A stretch of DNA of 11,556 bases from Actinomycetes bacterium (GTDB lineage Bacteria > Actinomycetota > Thermoleophilia > BMS3ABIN01): NCBI GenBank assembly GCA_021790075.1, contig JAJYIN010000045.1, positions 1 through 11,556 of the forward strand, read 5' to 3'. Position numbers and translations under genes: made by a program. The notes under the pieces were generated by a model, which had not been told where the DNA came from, ran no database searches, and was given only the letters and a program-made list of their open reading frames with translations. Positions 1 to 6,860 of this stretch are shown piece by piece. Position 1 is the first letter of the stretch, and the number at the start of each line of letters is the position of its first letter.

Positions 1-122
1 TCCAGGGAGAAGCAGAAGGAGCGGGACGTGTCCTCAGGGCCGCGGCGCTCACTTACGTGGCGGCTGCCCTGATGTCGATCCTGATGCTGGTGCGTATGAT
101 CCTGATCAGCAGGGAAAGCTAA
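1..122 (+). CDS. C-terminal end of a membrane protein, probably YugP-like zinc metallopeptidase (partial)
   Basis: An open frame enters from the left edge (codons in phase from position 3) and stops at TAA 120-122. It encodes about 39 residues, with a hydrophobic helix around AAALTYVAAAL followed by MSILMLVRMILI and a short polar tail RES. The AAALTYVAAAL stretch followed by a leucine-rich segment matches what I remember of the last transmembrane helix of the YugP/neutral zinc metallopeptidase family, membrane proteins with an HExxH site further upstream. The catalytic part lies outside the window, so the family call rests on this tail only. The next gene on this strand begins about 250 bases later, so it is probably a separate transcription unit. 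Confidence 0.55.
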   Translation, partial: QGEAEGAGRVLRAAALTYVAAALMSILMLVRMILISRES

Positions 123-235
123 GCCGGCCGGTTTTACGCCACGGCGAACGTTTCCAGGGATTGGGCCTGCCAGCGGCAGTTCCAATCCCTTTATTTTCAA
201 CCTGCATCGGGCCCGGTCAGGCGATTCACTCATCA

Positions 236-265
236 TTGGGAGACGCCGGGACTGTCTGGTATTCT
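236..265 (+). promoter_or_regulatory. Candidate promoter for the rmd-gmd pair
   Basis: TTGGGA (236-241) and TATTCT (260-265) are 18 bases apart, and TG at 257-258 adds an extended -10 element. Transcription would start near 272, leaving a leader of about 100 bases before the GTG at 370. The rest of 123-369 shows no convincing gene. The match is moderate and was made by eye. Confidence 0.35.
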
Positions 266-369
266 TTTCCTTCAGAACCATGGTGCGCCTTCTGGGAAAG
301 GGCAGGTAACAAGGTGAGAAATTTAGTGGCGGGAAGCATTCGAAATGACGCGGTTGCGAACAGGAGCGA

Positions 370-1353
370 GTGGCCGGCGTGAAAATCCTGATAACAGGCA
401 TCAACGGGTTTGCCGGCAGCCACCTGACTCAGTATCTGCGCGATCTTGAGGGCGTCGAGATAGCGGGTCTGGACCTGGCGCCGCCCCGGGCAGATTCGAC
501 AGGGGGAGCCGCGGGAACCGCCATCCCGGTCCATTGCTGCGACCTCACCGACGCCGGCGCGGTCAGGGCGGCTCTTGAAGAGGAGCGCCCGGATGCGATT
601 ATCCACCTGGCCGCCCGCGCCCAGGTGGCGGGCGCCTGGGAGGAAGCGGCCGCCATCGTGAGCACCAATGTCGGCTGCACCCAGGCTCTGATGCAGGTGG
701 TTCACGATGTGGTGCCGGAAGCCCGGGTGCTGCTGATCAGCTCCAGCGAGGTCTACGGAACAGTCTCCCCCGACCGGCCCATTACGGAGTCCTTTCCCCT
801 GAAACCCAATAACCCTTACTCGGCCAGCAAGGCAAGCCAGGAATACGTCGCTCTGCAATATTTCTTCGCGTTCAGAGCCACCGTGGTGGTGGCGCGCCCC
901 TTCAACCATATCGGTCCCGGGCAGGTGGGAAATTTCGTGGTGCCCTCCTTCGCCAGCCAGCTCGCCGAGATGGAAGCCGGCCGGCGCGAGGCGGTTCTTA
1001 GGGTGGGCAACCTCGAGTCCAGGCGCGATTTCACCGATGTGAGGGACATCGTGCGCGCCTATTACCTGCTGCTCACCCGGGGTGAGCCCGGCCAGGCCTA
1101 TAACGTCTGTTCCGGGAATTCCTACCGGATCAGCGATATACTTCAAAAGCTGCTGGAGCTGTCGACGGCCGGGCCGCGGATCGAGAACGACCCCGCGCAG
1201 ATGCGTCCCTCTGATGCCCCCGTGGTGGTGGGGGATGCATCGCGGCTGAAAACCCTGGGCGACTGGGAGCCGGCCGTGCCGCTTGAGCAAAGCCTCAAGG
1301 ACGCACTGGATTACTGGCGCGAGCGCGTATCAGCAAGGTCTTCGCCAATTTGA
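370..1353 (+). CDS. rmd: NAD(P)-dependent sugar epimerase/dehydratase, probable GDP-6-deoxy-D-mannose reductase
   Basis: This is an extended short-chain dehydrogenase/reductase of 327 residues. The Rossmann nucleotide motif TGINGFAG lies at residues 9-16, the active-site SSSEVYG at 124-130, and the catalytic Tyr150 and Lys154 in NPYSASK. RPFNHIGPGQ and VGNLESRRDFTDVRD are typical of GDP-4-keto-6-deoxymannose reductases (RMD), which reduce the 4-keto group to give GDP-D-rhamnose. The gmd gene starts 14 bases downstream, so the two enzymes would act in sequence in the cytoplasm. The start is GTG at 370, with AGGAG (362-366) only 3 bases before it. GTG at 379 would give a more usual family N-terminus (VKILITG) but with 12-base spacing, so the start is uncertain by three codons. 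A GDP-mannose 4-epimerase-like or GDP-fucose-type activity is a less likely alternative. Confidence 0.85.
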   Translation: MAGVKILITGINGFAGSHLTQYLRDLEGVEIAGLDLAPPRADSTGGAAGTAIPVHCCDLTDAGAVRAALEEERPDAIIHLAARAQVAGAWEEAAAIVSTNVGCTQALMQVVHDVVPEARVLLISSSEVYGTVSPDRPITESFPLKPNNPYSASKASQEYVALQYFFAFRATVVVARPFNHIGPGQVGNFVVPSFASQLAEMEAGRREAVLRVGNLESRRDFTDVRDIVRAYYLLLTRGEPGQAYNVCSGNSYRISDILQKLLELSTAGPRIENDPAQMRPSDAPVVVGDASRLKTLGDWEPAVPLEQSLKDALDYWRERVSARSSPI

Positions 1354-1367
1354 CAGGAAGGGAAGCA

Positions 1368-2360
1368 ATGCAAAAACGGGCATTGATAACGGGCATCACC
1401 GGGCAGGACGGTTCCTACCTGGCCGAGTTCCTGTTGGAAAAGGGATACGACGTCTTCGGCATGGTGCGCCGCTCCAGCACCGAGAACTTCGAGCGGATCG
1501 CGCACATCCGCGACCAGGTCCACCTGATCCAGGCCGACCTGCTCGACCAGATGTCCCTCATCGCCGCCATCGGAGAATCCGATCCGCATGAAATCTATAA
1601 CCTGGCGGCGCAGAGCTTCGTTCCCACCTCCTGGACCAAGCCGGTGCTGACCGCCGAGTTCACCGCCCTGGGCGTCACCCGGATGCTCGAGGCCATGCGG
1701 ATGGTCAAGAAGGACGCCAAGTTCTACCAGGCCTCGTCTTCGGAGATGTTCGGCAAGGTAATGGAGACGCCCCAGACCGAAGCAACCCCTTTCCATCCCC
1801 GCAGTCCTTACGGCGTCGCCAAGGTCTACGGCCATTTCATCACTGTCAATTACCGGGAAAGCTATGACCTGTTCGCCTGCTCGGGCATCCTCTTCAATCA
1901 CGAGTCGCCCCGCCGCGGCCTCGAGTTCGTCACCCGCAAGGTGACCGACGGCGCCGCCCGCATCAAGCTGGGCCTCGCCAGCGAGATCGCCCTGGGCAAC
2001 CTCGACGCTAAACGCGATTGGGGATATGCCGGGGATTACGTGGAGATGATGTGGATGATGCTGCAGCAGGACGAGCCGGATGATTATGTGATCGCCTCCG
2101 GCCAGACCCACTCGGTGCAGGAACTGGTTGAGGTCGCATTCGGGCATGCGGGCCTCGACTGGAAAGACCATATCCGCGTCGACCCCCGTTTCGTGCGCCC
2201 CGCCGAGGTCGACCTCCTCATTGGCGATCCCACCAAGGCGCGGGAGAAGCTTGGCTGGCAGCCGCGCGTCACCTTCGAGGAACTGATCCAGATGATGGTG
2301 GACAGCGATCTGGAGCTGGTCAGGGAAGAGATGGAAGCCAACCGGCGCGCAGCCCGCTAA
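1368..2360 (+). CDS. gmd: GDP-mannose 4,6-dehydratase
   Basis: The enzyme converts GDP-D-mannose to GDP-4-keto-6-deoxy-D-mannose, the branch point to GDP-rhamnose, GDP-fucose and related sugars. The protein is 330 residues. The N-terminal dinucleotide motif TGITGQDG is at residues 8-15, and MVRRSST (32-38) is typical of this NADP-dependent family. The catalytic region SSSEMFG is at 123-129 with Glu126, and Tyr148 and Lys152 form the YxxxK pair. NHESPRRGLEFVTRK (177-191) and the GNLDAKRDWGYAGDYVEMMW region (210-229) are hallmarks of GMD. I chose ATG 1368 because AGGAAGG (1355-1361) precedes it by 6 bases; an in-frame TTG at 1350 overlaps the rmd stop and is less likely. It is probably co-transcribed with rmd. 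The 3' end faces the end of pabC, only 18 bases away. The family assignment is secure. Confidence 0.95.
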   Translation: MQKRALITGITGQDGSYLAEFLLEKGYDVFGMVRRSSTENFERIAHIRDQVHLIQADLLDQMSLIAAIGESDPHEIYNLAAQSFVPTSWTKPVLTAEFTALGVTRMLEAMRMVKKDAKFYQASSSEMFGKVMETPQTEATPFHPRSPYGVAKVYGHFITVNYRESYDLFACSGILFNHESPRRGLEFVTRKVTDGAARIKLGLASEIALGNLDAKRDWGYAGDYVEMMWMMLQQDEPDDYVIASGQTHSVQELVEVAFGHAGLDWKDHIRVDPRFVRPAEVDLLIGDPTKAREKLGWQPRVTFEELIQMMVDSDLELVREEMEANRRAAR

Positions 2361-2378
2361 CCGGCCCGCGGCTGGCTG

Positions 2379-3269
2379 TCAGCGGCTGAGCGACAACCGT
2401 TCCAGCTGCTCCAGCCCCTCCGCCATCTGTCCTGTCATGAGAACGTGCGTCCTGAGCGGCACCGTGTCGATCTCGCTCACCGGGCAGACCCCCAGGACAC
2501 TGCTGGTCAGAAAAGCCGAGGTGCTGACCGGGTTGAGCTCTTCCGGCTTGGGGGCCCTCAACTCCACCTGGATTCCCGAGCGGGCCGCCAGCTCCAGGAC
2601 TTTCCCCCGCACTACTCCGGGCAGGACAGGGTCTGTCTCCGGCGCCGTCAGCAGGGTGTCACCCTGGATGAAGAAGATGTTGCTCATGCTCCCCTCGAGC
2701 AGGCGCCCGTGGCCGCTCGTGAAGATCGCCTCGGCGGCGCCGCGGGCAGCCGCTTGGCGGCGGGCAACGATGGTTGCCATCAGATTGGTGGTTTTCAGCG
2801 AGGCCAGCTGGCCCCGGTTGAGCGCCACGGTGGCGCATTTGATGCCGTCACGATAAAGCTCAGGCGGGTATCCGGCAAATGGCTCGGCGGTAAGCAGAAG
2901 CGTGGGGGTCAGGCCCGGTTCCGGATCCAGCCCCTGCGGCTGGAGTGGAGTACCACGGGTCAGCTGAATGCGCAAACGGCCGTTTGCTGCCGAGTTGGCC
3001 TTCGCCAGCACGATTATCTCGTTGCTCAGCACCAGGGGGTCGATGGCCTCCTCCATCCCGGCCGACTCCATCCCCTGCCTCAGGCGGGCGACATGCTCTT
3101 CGAAGAATACCGGCCAGCCCGCTGTTAGCTTCAGCGTCTCCACCAGGGAATCACCATAGGCGAAGCCGCGGTCGAGAACAGGCACGCAGGCCTTGGCTGC
3201 CGGTATCAGGCGGCCGTTCAGGAAGACGTAACCCGGATCAGTTTTGTGGCTGTATTGTTCCTGTGGCAT
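2379..3269 (-). CDS. pabC: Class IV PLP aminotransferase fold, probable aminodeoxychorismate lyase
   Basis: This PLP enzyme of the branched-chain aminotransferase/ADC lyase fold is 296 residues long. DRGFAYGDSLVETL (33-46) is the family signature near the N-terminus. Lys159 in SLKTTNLMAT is the expected PLP lysine, and GRLLEGSMSNIFF (188-200) and LPGVVRGKVLEL (216-227) carry the conserved glutamate and phosphate-binding parts. The pabB-like gene lies 46 bases upstream in the same direction, so the best role is release of pyruvate from aminodeoxychorismate to form p-aminobenzoate for folate. D-amino-acid or branched-chain aminotransferases share this fold and cannot be fully excluded. The open frame extends upstream to 3422 but that part overlaps pabB and is low-complexity; ATG 3269 gives the normal family N-terminus. 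No strong Shine-Dalgarno is visible before it, which suggests coupling to pabB. Confidence 0.82.
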   Translation of the reverse strand: MPQEQYSHKTDPGYVFLNGRLIPAAKACVPVLDRGFAYGDSLVETLKLTAGWPVFFEEHVARLRQGMESAGMEEAIDPLVLSNEIIVLAKANSAANGRLRIQLTRGTPLQPQGLDPEPGLTPTLLLTAEPFAGYPPELYRDGIKCATVALNRGQLASLKTTNLMATIVARRQAAARGAAEAIFTSGHGRLLEGSMSNIFFIQGDTLLTAPETDPVLPGVVRGKVLELAARSGIQVELRAPKPEELNPVSTSAFLTSSVLGVCPVSEIDTVPLRTHVLMTGQMAEGLEQLERLSLSR

Positions 3270-3315
3270 TGTCAATGTTTCGGCCGGCAGCCGGCAAAAT
3301 AAAAGGCGCCGGTCT

Positions 3316-4860
3316 TCAGTCCAGGGCGCGTTCCCTTCCCGGCGGCCGCGCCGCCCGGCGCCCGGCCAGCTCCACGGCGCGCACCATCGCCTCGGCTTTG
3401 CGCAGCGTTTCCCGGTACTCACGGGCGGGGTCAGAGTCGGCGACGATGCCGGCGCCGGCCTGGGCGTAAAGGCGGTCTCCCAAGCGCACCAGCGTGCGGA
3501 TGATGATGTTCATATCCATGTTGCCGGTTTCGTGCCCCGGCCCGCAGTCCGTCTGTCCGCCGCCATAACCGATGTAGCCGAAACTGCCTGTGTAAGGGCC
3601 GCGGCGGACCGGTTCCAGCTCGTCGATGATCTCCATGCACCGCACCTTGGGACAGCCGGTGATGGTGCCGCCCGGGAACATCGCCCGCAGCAGGTCGATG
3701 GCATCCCGATCATGATGCAGGACTCCCCGGACATTGGAGACGATGTGGATGACGTGTGAATAGCGTTCGTTGACCATGAGCTCGCTGACCCGCACGCTGC
3801 CATAGTCGCAGACACGGCCCATGTCGTTGCGCTCCAGGTCAACCAGCATGATGTGCTCGGCGCGCTCCTTGGGGTCCAGGTTGAGCTCCTGCGCAAGGCT
3901 GCCGTCTTCGGTGAAATCAACCCCGCGCCGCCGGGTGCCGGCCATGGGGCGGGTCTGGACCCGCCTCCCCTCCAGCTGCACCAGCCGTTCCGGCGAGGAA
4001 GAGATGATCTCGAAGCCGTCCAGGTTCAGGTAGCCGGCAAACGGTGACGGGTTGACGGTCCTGAGGGCGTCGTAGAGCTCCAGGCTTTCTCCCCGGCAGG
4101 GCATCTCCAGCCGCTGTGACAGGTTGGACTGGAAGATGTCCCCGGCCAGGATGTACTCCTTGGCGCGGCGCACCATGTGCTGAAAGCTCACTTGCGTCAT
4201 GTTGGACCGGGTTGTGGCGCTGAGGCTGAAGGCATGCCGTTCCCGGAGAGCCTCATCTGCGCCCGGCCGGAAACCTGATTCGCCTTCCAGGCTCCTGAGC
4301 AGCCGCTGCGCCGCCTCCAGTTCTCCCGGAAGCGGATCCTCGAACAGCAGATGCGCCAGGCCGCGGTGATGATCGAAGGCGATGAGGCGGCGGGGGAAGA
4401 TGAACGCCAGCTCCGGCAGCCCCAGATCGTCGGCGGCCAGCTCCGGCAGCCGCTCGATATGGCGGCCGGCGTCGTAGCCGAGGAGCCCGAAAGCGCCGCC
4501 TGTTAGCGGCAGGCCCAGTCCCGACGGAGATGGCGCCTGTTCGGGCGCCAACCCGGCAAGCAACTCCCGCAAAAGCGCGAAGGGGTCGTTGTGCCCGATC
4601 TCGATGGGGCCGCCGGGCCCGCCCAGGCGGGCCCGGCGGCCCCTAAAACTCAGGGTCAGGCGCGGGTCCCAGGCCAGAAAAGAATAGCGGCACAGATCGG
4701 GGGCGCCGCCGGCGCTGTCCAGCAGCACGCAGGGCTGCCCCTCCAGTCCCAGCTCCCTGATGAGCCGCACGGGGGAAATAGCGGCTGCCTCGAACTGCCG
4801 GTGGGCGACGGCCAGGGCCCGGCCGCTGATCTTTTCTGTCAGTTTGTCCAGAGCCGGCAT
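3316..4860 (-). CDS. pabB: Chorismate-binding enzyme, probable aminodeoxychorismate synthase component I
   Basis: This 514-residue protein of the TrpE/PabB/isochorismate synthase superfamily would aminate chorismate with ammonia from a PabA-type amidotransferase, which is not in the window. The N-terminal domain spans about 1-215. The catalytic domain includes GDIFQSNLSQR (240-250), NPSPFAGYL (270-278), the SSSPERL motif (287-293), EHIMLVDLERNDMGRV (335-350), FPGGTITGCPK (395-405), IIIRT (452-456) and AGAGIVADSDP (468-478). Residues 305-309 read PMAGT, with Ala307 where many PabB enzymes have the lysine of PIKGT; the alanine form is typical of TrpE but also occurs in some PabB proteins. After GSFGYIGY there is an extra stretch of about a dozen residues (roughly 433-447) compared with the usual short loop. 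The following pabC-like gene supports PabB over TrpE. AAGGAG ends one base before ATG 4860, closer than usual. Codons 73-85 contain a perfect inverted repeat. Confidence 0.85.
   Translation of the reverse strand: MPALDKLTEKISGRALAVAHRQFEAAAISPVRLIRELGLEGQPCVLLDSAGGAPDLCRYSFLAWDPRLTLSFRGRRARLGGPGGPIEIGHNDPFALLRELLAGLAPEQAPSPSGLGLPLTGGAFGLLGYDAGRHIERLPELAADDLGLPELAFIFPRRLIAFDHHRGLAHLLFEDPLPGELEAAQRLLRSLEGESGFRPGADEALRERHAFSLSATTRSNMTQVSFQHMVRRAKEYILAGDIFQSNLSQRLEMPCRGESLELYDALRTVNPSPFAGYLNLDGFEIISSSPERLVQLEGRRVQTRPMAGTRRRGVDFTEDGSLAQELNLDPKERAEHIMLVDLERNDMGRVCDYGSVRVSELMVNERYSHVIHIVSNVRGVLHHDRDAIDLLRAMFPGGTITGCPKVRCMEIIDELEPVRRGPYTGSFGYIGYGGGQTDCGPGHETGNMDMNIIIRTLVRLGDRLYAQAGAGIVADSDPAREYRETLRKAEAMVRAVELAGRRAARPPGRERALD
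4606..4643. repeat. Perfect 18-bp inverted repeat with 2-base centre, inside pabB
   Basis: Positions 4606-4623 and 4626-4643 are exact reverse complements, separated only by CA. The arms are almost entirely G and C. In RNA, stacking would leave a 4-base loop and about 17 GC-rich pairs. It lies about 217 bases into pabB and encodes residues 73-85 (GRRARLGGPGG region), in the variable N-terminal domain. The flanking bases at 4605 and 4644 do not pair. Confidence 0.95.
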
Positions 4861-4931
4861 TCTCCTTGAAAAGGTCAGGCCTGGTGCAGGCGAAGTTTGA
4901 AGCCCGCCCTGGCCTGCCGCCTGATCAGGCC

Positions 4932-4969
4932 CGTTGCAGCCCGCTCACGCCCGCGCGCCCCGCTTCGGC
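4932..4969. repeat. 38-bp direct repeat, copy 1 (dnaB-pabB intergenic)
   Basis: This is an exact 38-base match to 5001-5038, beginning CGTTGCAGCCCGCTCACG. The sequences before and after the two copies differ, so the repeat is bounded at both ends and is not part of a longer tandem duplication. It lies in the 153-base gap between dnaB and pabB. The 31-base segment between the copies (4970-5000) contributes to nested inverted repeats: CGGCAA 4966-4971 with TTGCCG 4995-5000, and CCAA 4973-4976 with TTGG 4986-4989. That makes a possible stem-loop between copies. Confidence 0.93.
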
Positions 4970-5000
4970 AATCCAACAGACCCGATTGGCGAATTTGCCG

Positions 5001-5038
5001 CGTTGCAGCCCGCTCACGCCCGCGCGCCCCGCTTCGGC
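5001..5038. repeat. 38-bp direct repeat, copy 2 (covers the dnaB 3' end)
   Basis: This copy is identical to 4932-4969. On the minus strand it encodes the last seven residues of DnaB (PKRGARA), the TGA stop at 5016-5014, and 13 bases beyond. The other copy therefore repeats the dnaB tail and stop in a non-coding position. Confidence 0.93.
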
Positions 5039-6369
5039 TCCACGCCGATGAACGAGATGTACTCTTCCCGGAAGGCAAGCTCGACGGTGCGGGTGGGGCC
5101 GTTGCGGTTCTTGGAGATGATGAGTTCGGCGACCCGCCCCGGATGCCCGGTGTCCTCGTCTTTGGGGCGGTAGATGAACAGCACCAGGTCGGCGTCCTGC
5201 TCTATGGCGCCCGATTCCCGCAGGTCGGAGAGCACCGGCCGCGAGGGGCTGCGCTGCTCCGGCGCCCGTGACAGCTGCGACAGGGTCAGCACCGGTATCT
5301 CCAGCTCCTTGGCCATCAGCTTCAACTGCCGGGACATCTTGGCGACTTCCTGCTCCCGGTTCTGGGTCCTGCCCTCGGGCATCATCAGCTGCAGGTAATC
5401 GACGATCACCAGGCCGATTTTCTCCCGGCTGATCAGGCGCCGGGTCTTGGCCCGGATCTCCAGCATGTTCACGCCGGCGCTGTCGTCCACATAGATGGGA
5501 GCCTTGAACAGCCGGCTGCAGCCTTCCTTGAGCTTCTCCCAGTCGTTCTCGTCCGCCATACCCGTGCGGAGGCGGTGGCTGTTTACTTTGCCCTGGGTGC
5601 ACATCATCCGCTGGGCCAGCTCGCTCTTGCTCATCTCCAGGCTGAAAACCGCAACCGGCACATCATGCTTGAGAGCGGCGTTCTGGGCGATGTCGAGGGC
5701 CAGCGCCGTCTTGCCCATGGATGGACGGGCCGCCAGGATGATCAGGTTCGACTTCTGAAAGCCGGAGGTGACGCTGTCCAGGTCGCTGAACCCGGAGGGC
5801 ACGCCGGTGATCTTCTGCCCCTTCTGGTGGAGCATCTGCACCAGCTGGTCGAAGTGCTCGTCCACCAGTTCCTTGATCGACTCGAAGCCGCCCCGGACCT
5901 GGTGCTGGGAGATATCGAAGACCATCTTCTCGCACCGATCCAGCATCTCGTCAACTTCGCCGGGCCGTTCATAGCCCATTTCGGAGATGCGGTAGCCGAC
6001 CTCGATCAGCGAGCGCAGCACCGAGTTCTCGCGGACGATGCCGGCGTAGCGGGCGGCGTTGGCCGCTGAGGGGACCGTTGACACAAGGGTATGGATGTAG
6101 TTCTTTCCCCCCACGTTGTCGAGGACGCCCTTGAAGTTCAGGTACTCGGCGACGGTGATGGGGTCGACCGGCTCGCCCCGGTTGAACAGGTCGATGATGG
6201 CGCCGTAGACCAGCCGCTGGGTGTCGCGGTAAAAATCTTCCTGGCGCAGCTTGTCGATCACGGCGATGATAGCGTTCTGGGAGATCATCATCGCGCCCAG
6301 CACCGATTCCTCCGCCTCCAGATTCTGGGGCGGCAGGTCCTGCCGGCTGACCTTGAGTTCTCTGGCCAT
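5014..6369 (-). CDS. dnaB: Replicative DNA helicase DnaB
   Basis: This hexameric 5'-3' helicase of the replication fork is 451 residues, a normal length without an intein. The N-terminal DnaB domain begins PPQNLEAEESVLGAM (13-27). The RecA-like C-terminal domain has Walker A ARPSMGKTA with Lys220 (214-222), FSLEMSKSEL with the catalytic Glu245 (242-251), Walker B LVIVDYLQLM with Asp324 (320-329), SQLSRAPEQR (364-373), LSDLRESGAIEQDADLV (380-396), and Arg401 in FIYRP as likely arginine finger. The segment ISKNRNGPTRTVELAF (418-433) is the usual C-terminal DNA-contact region. It follows rplI by 18 bases, as in many Gram-positive genomes, and is surely in the same operon. AGGG lies about five bases before ATG 6369. 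The last seven residues fall inside a 38-bp repeat, so the extreme C-terminus may be an acquired tail. Confidence 0.98.
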   Translation of the reverse strand: MARELKVSRQDLPPQNLEAEESVLGAMMISQNAIIAVIDKLRQEDFYRDTQRLVYGAIIDLFNRGEPVDPITVAEYLNFKGVLDNVGGKNYIHTLVSTVPSAANAARYAGIVRENSVLRSLIEVGYRISEMGYERPGEVDEMLDRCEKMVFDISQHQVRGGFESIKELVDEHFDQLVQMLHQKGQKITGVPSGFSDLDSVTSGFQKSNLIILAARPSMGKTALALDIAQNAALKHDVPVAVFSLEMSKSELAQRMMCTQGKVNSHRLRTGMADENDWEKLKEGCSRLFKAPIYVDDSAGVNMLEIRAKTRRLISREKIGLVIVDYLQLMMPEGRTQNREQEVAKMSRQLKLMAKELEIPVLTLSQLSRAPEQRSPSRPVLSDLRESGAIEQDADLVLFIYRPKDEDTGHPGRVAELIISKNRNGPTRTVELAFREEYISFIGVEPKRGARA

Positions 6370-6387
6370 CGAATCCCTGGTTGGAGT

Positions 6388-6837
6388 TTACCTGGCCGCG
6401 ACGACCATGACTTTCATGGTGGCGACGGAGCCGGGCTGGACCTCGACATCGACCATGTAATCGCCGGTTTCCTTGATCGGCTCGGGCAGCGAGACCTTTT
6501 TCTTGTCGATCTTCACCTGGCGCGCGTTGAAGACCTCCTGGGCGATGTCGGCGGCGGTCACGGAACCGAACAGCCTGCCGTCCTCACCGGCCTGGGCGGT
6601 AACCGTGATGACCGTCTTGCCCAGGAGCTCCGTCACCTCGCCGGCGCGCTCGGCCTCGCGCCTGGCCCGTGTTTCCTCAGCCTCCTGGCGGCGGCGGACC
6701 TCGGCGGCCCGTCCCGGCGTGGCCAGCTCGGCCAGCTTCCGCGGCAGCAGGAAGTTGCGCACATAACCGTCGGCAGCGGACACGACCTCCCCCTTGGCGC
6801 CCAGGCCGGCCACGTCCTGCAACAATATCACGTCCAT
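6388..6837 (-). CDS. rplI: 50S ribosomal protein L9
   Basis: This is bacterial L9 at the standard length of 149 residues. It opens with MDVILLQDVAGLGAKGEVV and has the GYVRNFLLPRKLA signature at about 24-36. A charged, Arg/Glu-rich central helix (about 42-68) joins the N-terminal 23S rRNA-binding domain to the C-terminal domain, which contains GRLFGSVTAADIAQ (about 86-99). L9 stabilises the L1 stalk region and supports reading-frame maintenance. The start is ATG 6837 with a purine-rich AGAGGAG eight bases before it. It lies between the DUF2232 gene and dnaB, the conserved order seen in Firmicutes, except that no gdpP/yybT gene precedes it. Confidence 0.97.
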   Translation of the reverse strand: MDVILLQDVAGLGAKGEVVSAADGYVRNFLLPRKLAELATPGRAAEVRRRQEAEETRARREAERAGEVTELLGKTVITVTAQAGEDGRLFGSVTAADIAQEVFNARQVKIDKKKVSLPEPIKETGDYMVDVEVQPGSVATMKVMVVAAR

Positions 6838-6860
6838 GGAAGAATCTCCTCTCCGTATTT

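Noticed and set aside
161..382. Small plus-strand frame before rmd
   Set aside because: It overlaps the rmd start in another frame, has no ribosome-binding site and no recognisable sequence; the region reads better as promoter and leader.
1071..1087. 7-bp hairpin GCTCACC/GGTGAGC inside rmd
   Set aside because: It is short and in coding sequence, as expected often by chance in GC-rich DNA.
226..1290. Long minus-strand open frame opposite rmd
   Set aside because: It lies almost entirely antisense to a well-supported SDR enzyme; its sequence is His/Gly/Arg-rich with no family signature, a typical GC-rich shadow frame.
1311..2171. Long minus-strand open frame opposite gmd
   Set aside because: It is antisense to a clear GMD with all motifs, and no recognisable domain is present.
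2341..2378. Bidirectional terminator between gmd and pabC
   Set aside because: A bulged CAGCC/GGCTG pairing exists, but there is no T-run on either strand and the stem is short, so support is too weak to list.
3270..3422. N-terminal extension of pabC up to 3422
   Set aside because: It overlaps the 3' end of pabB and adds Arg/Trp-rich residues not seen in the family; ATG 3269 gives the normal start.
4932..5038. Repeat-spacer-repeat (38-31-38) resembling a minimal CRISPR
   Set aside because: There are only two copies, one copy is coding sequence at the dnaB end, the interval has internal dyads, and no cas genes are present.
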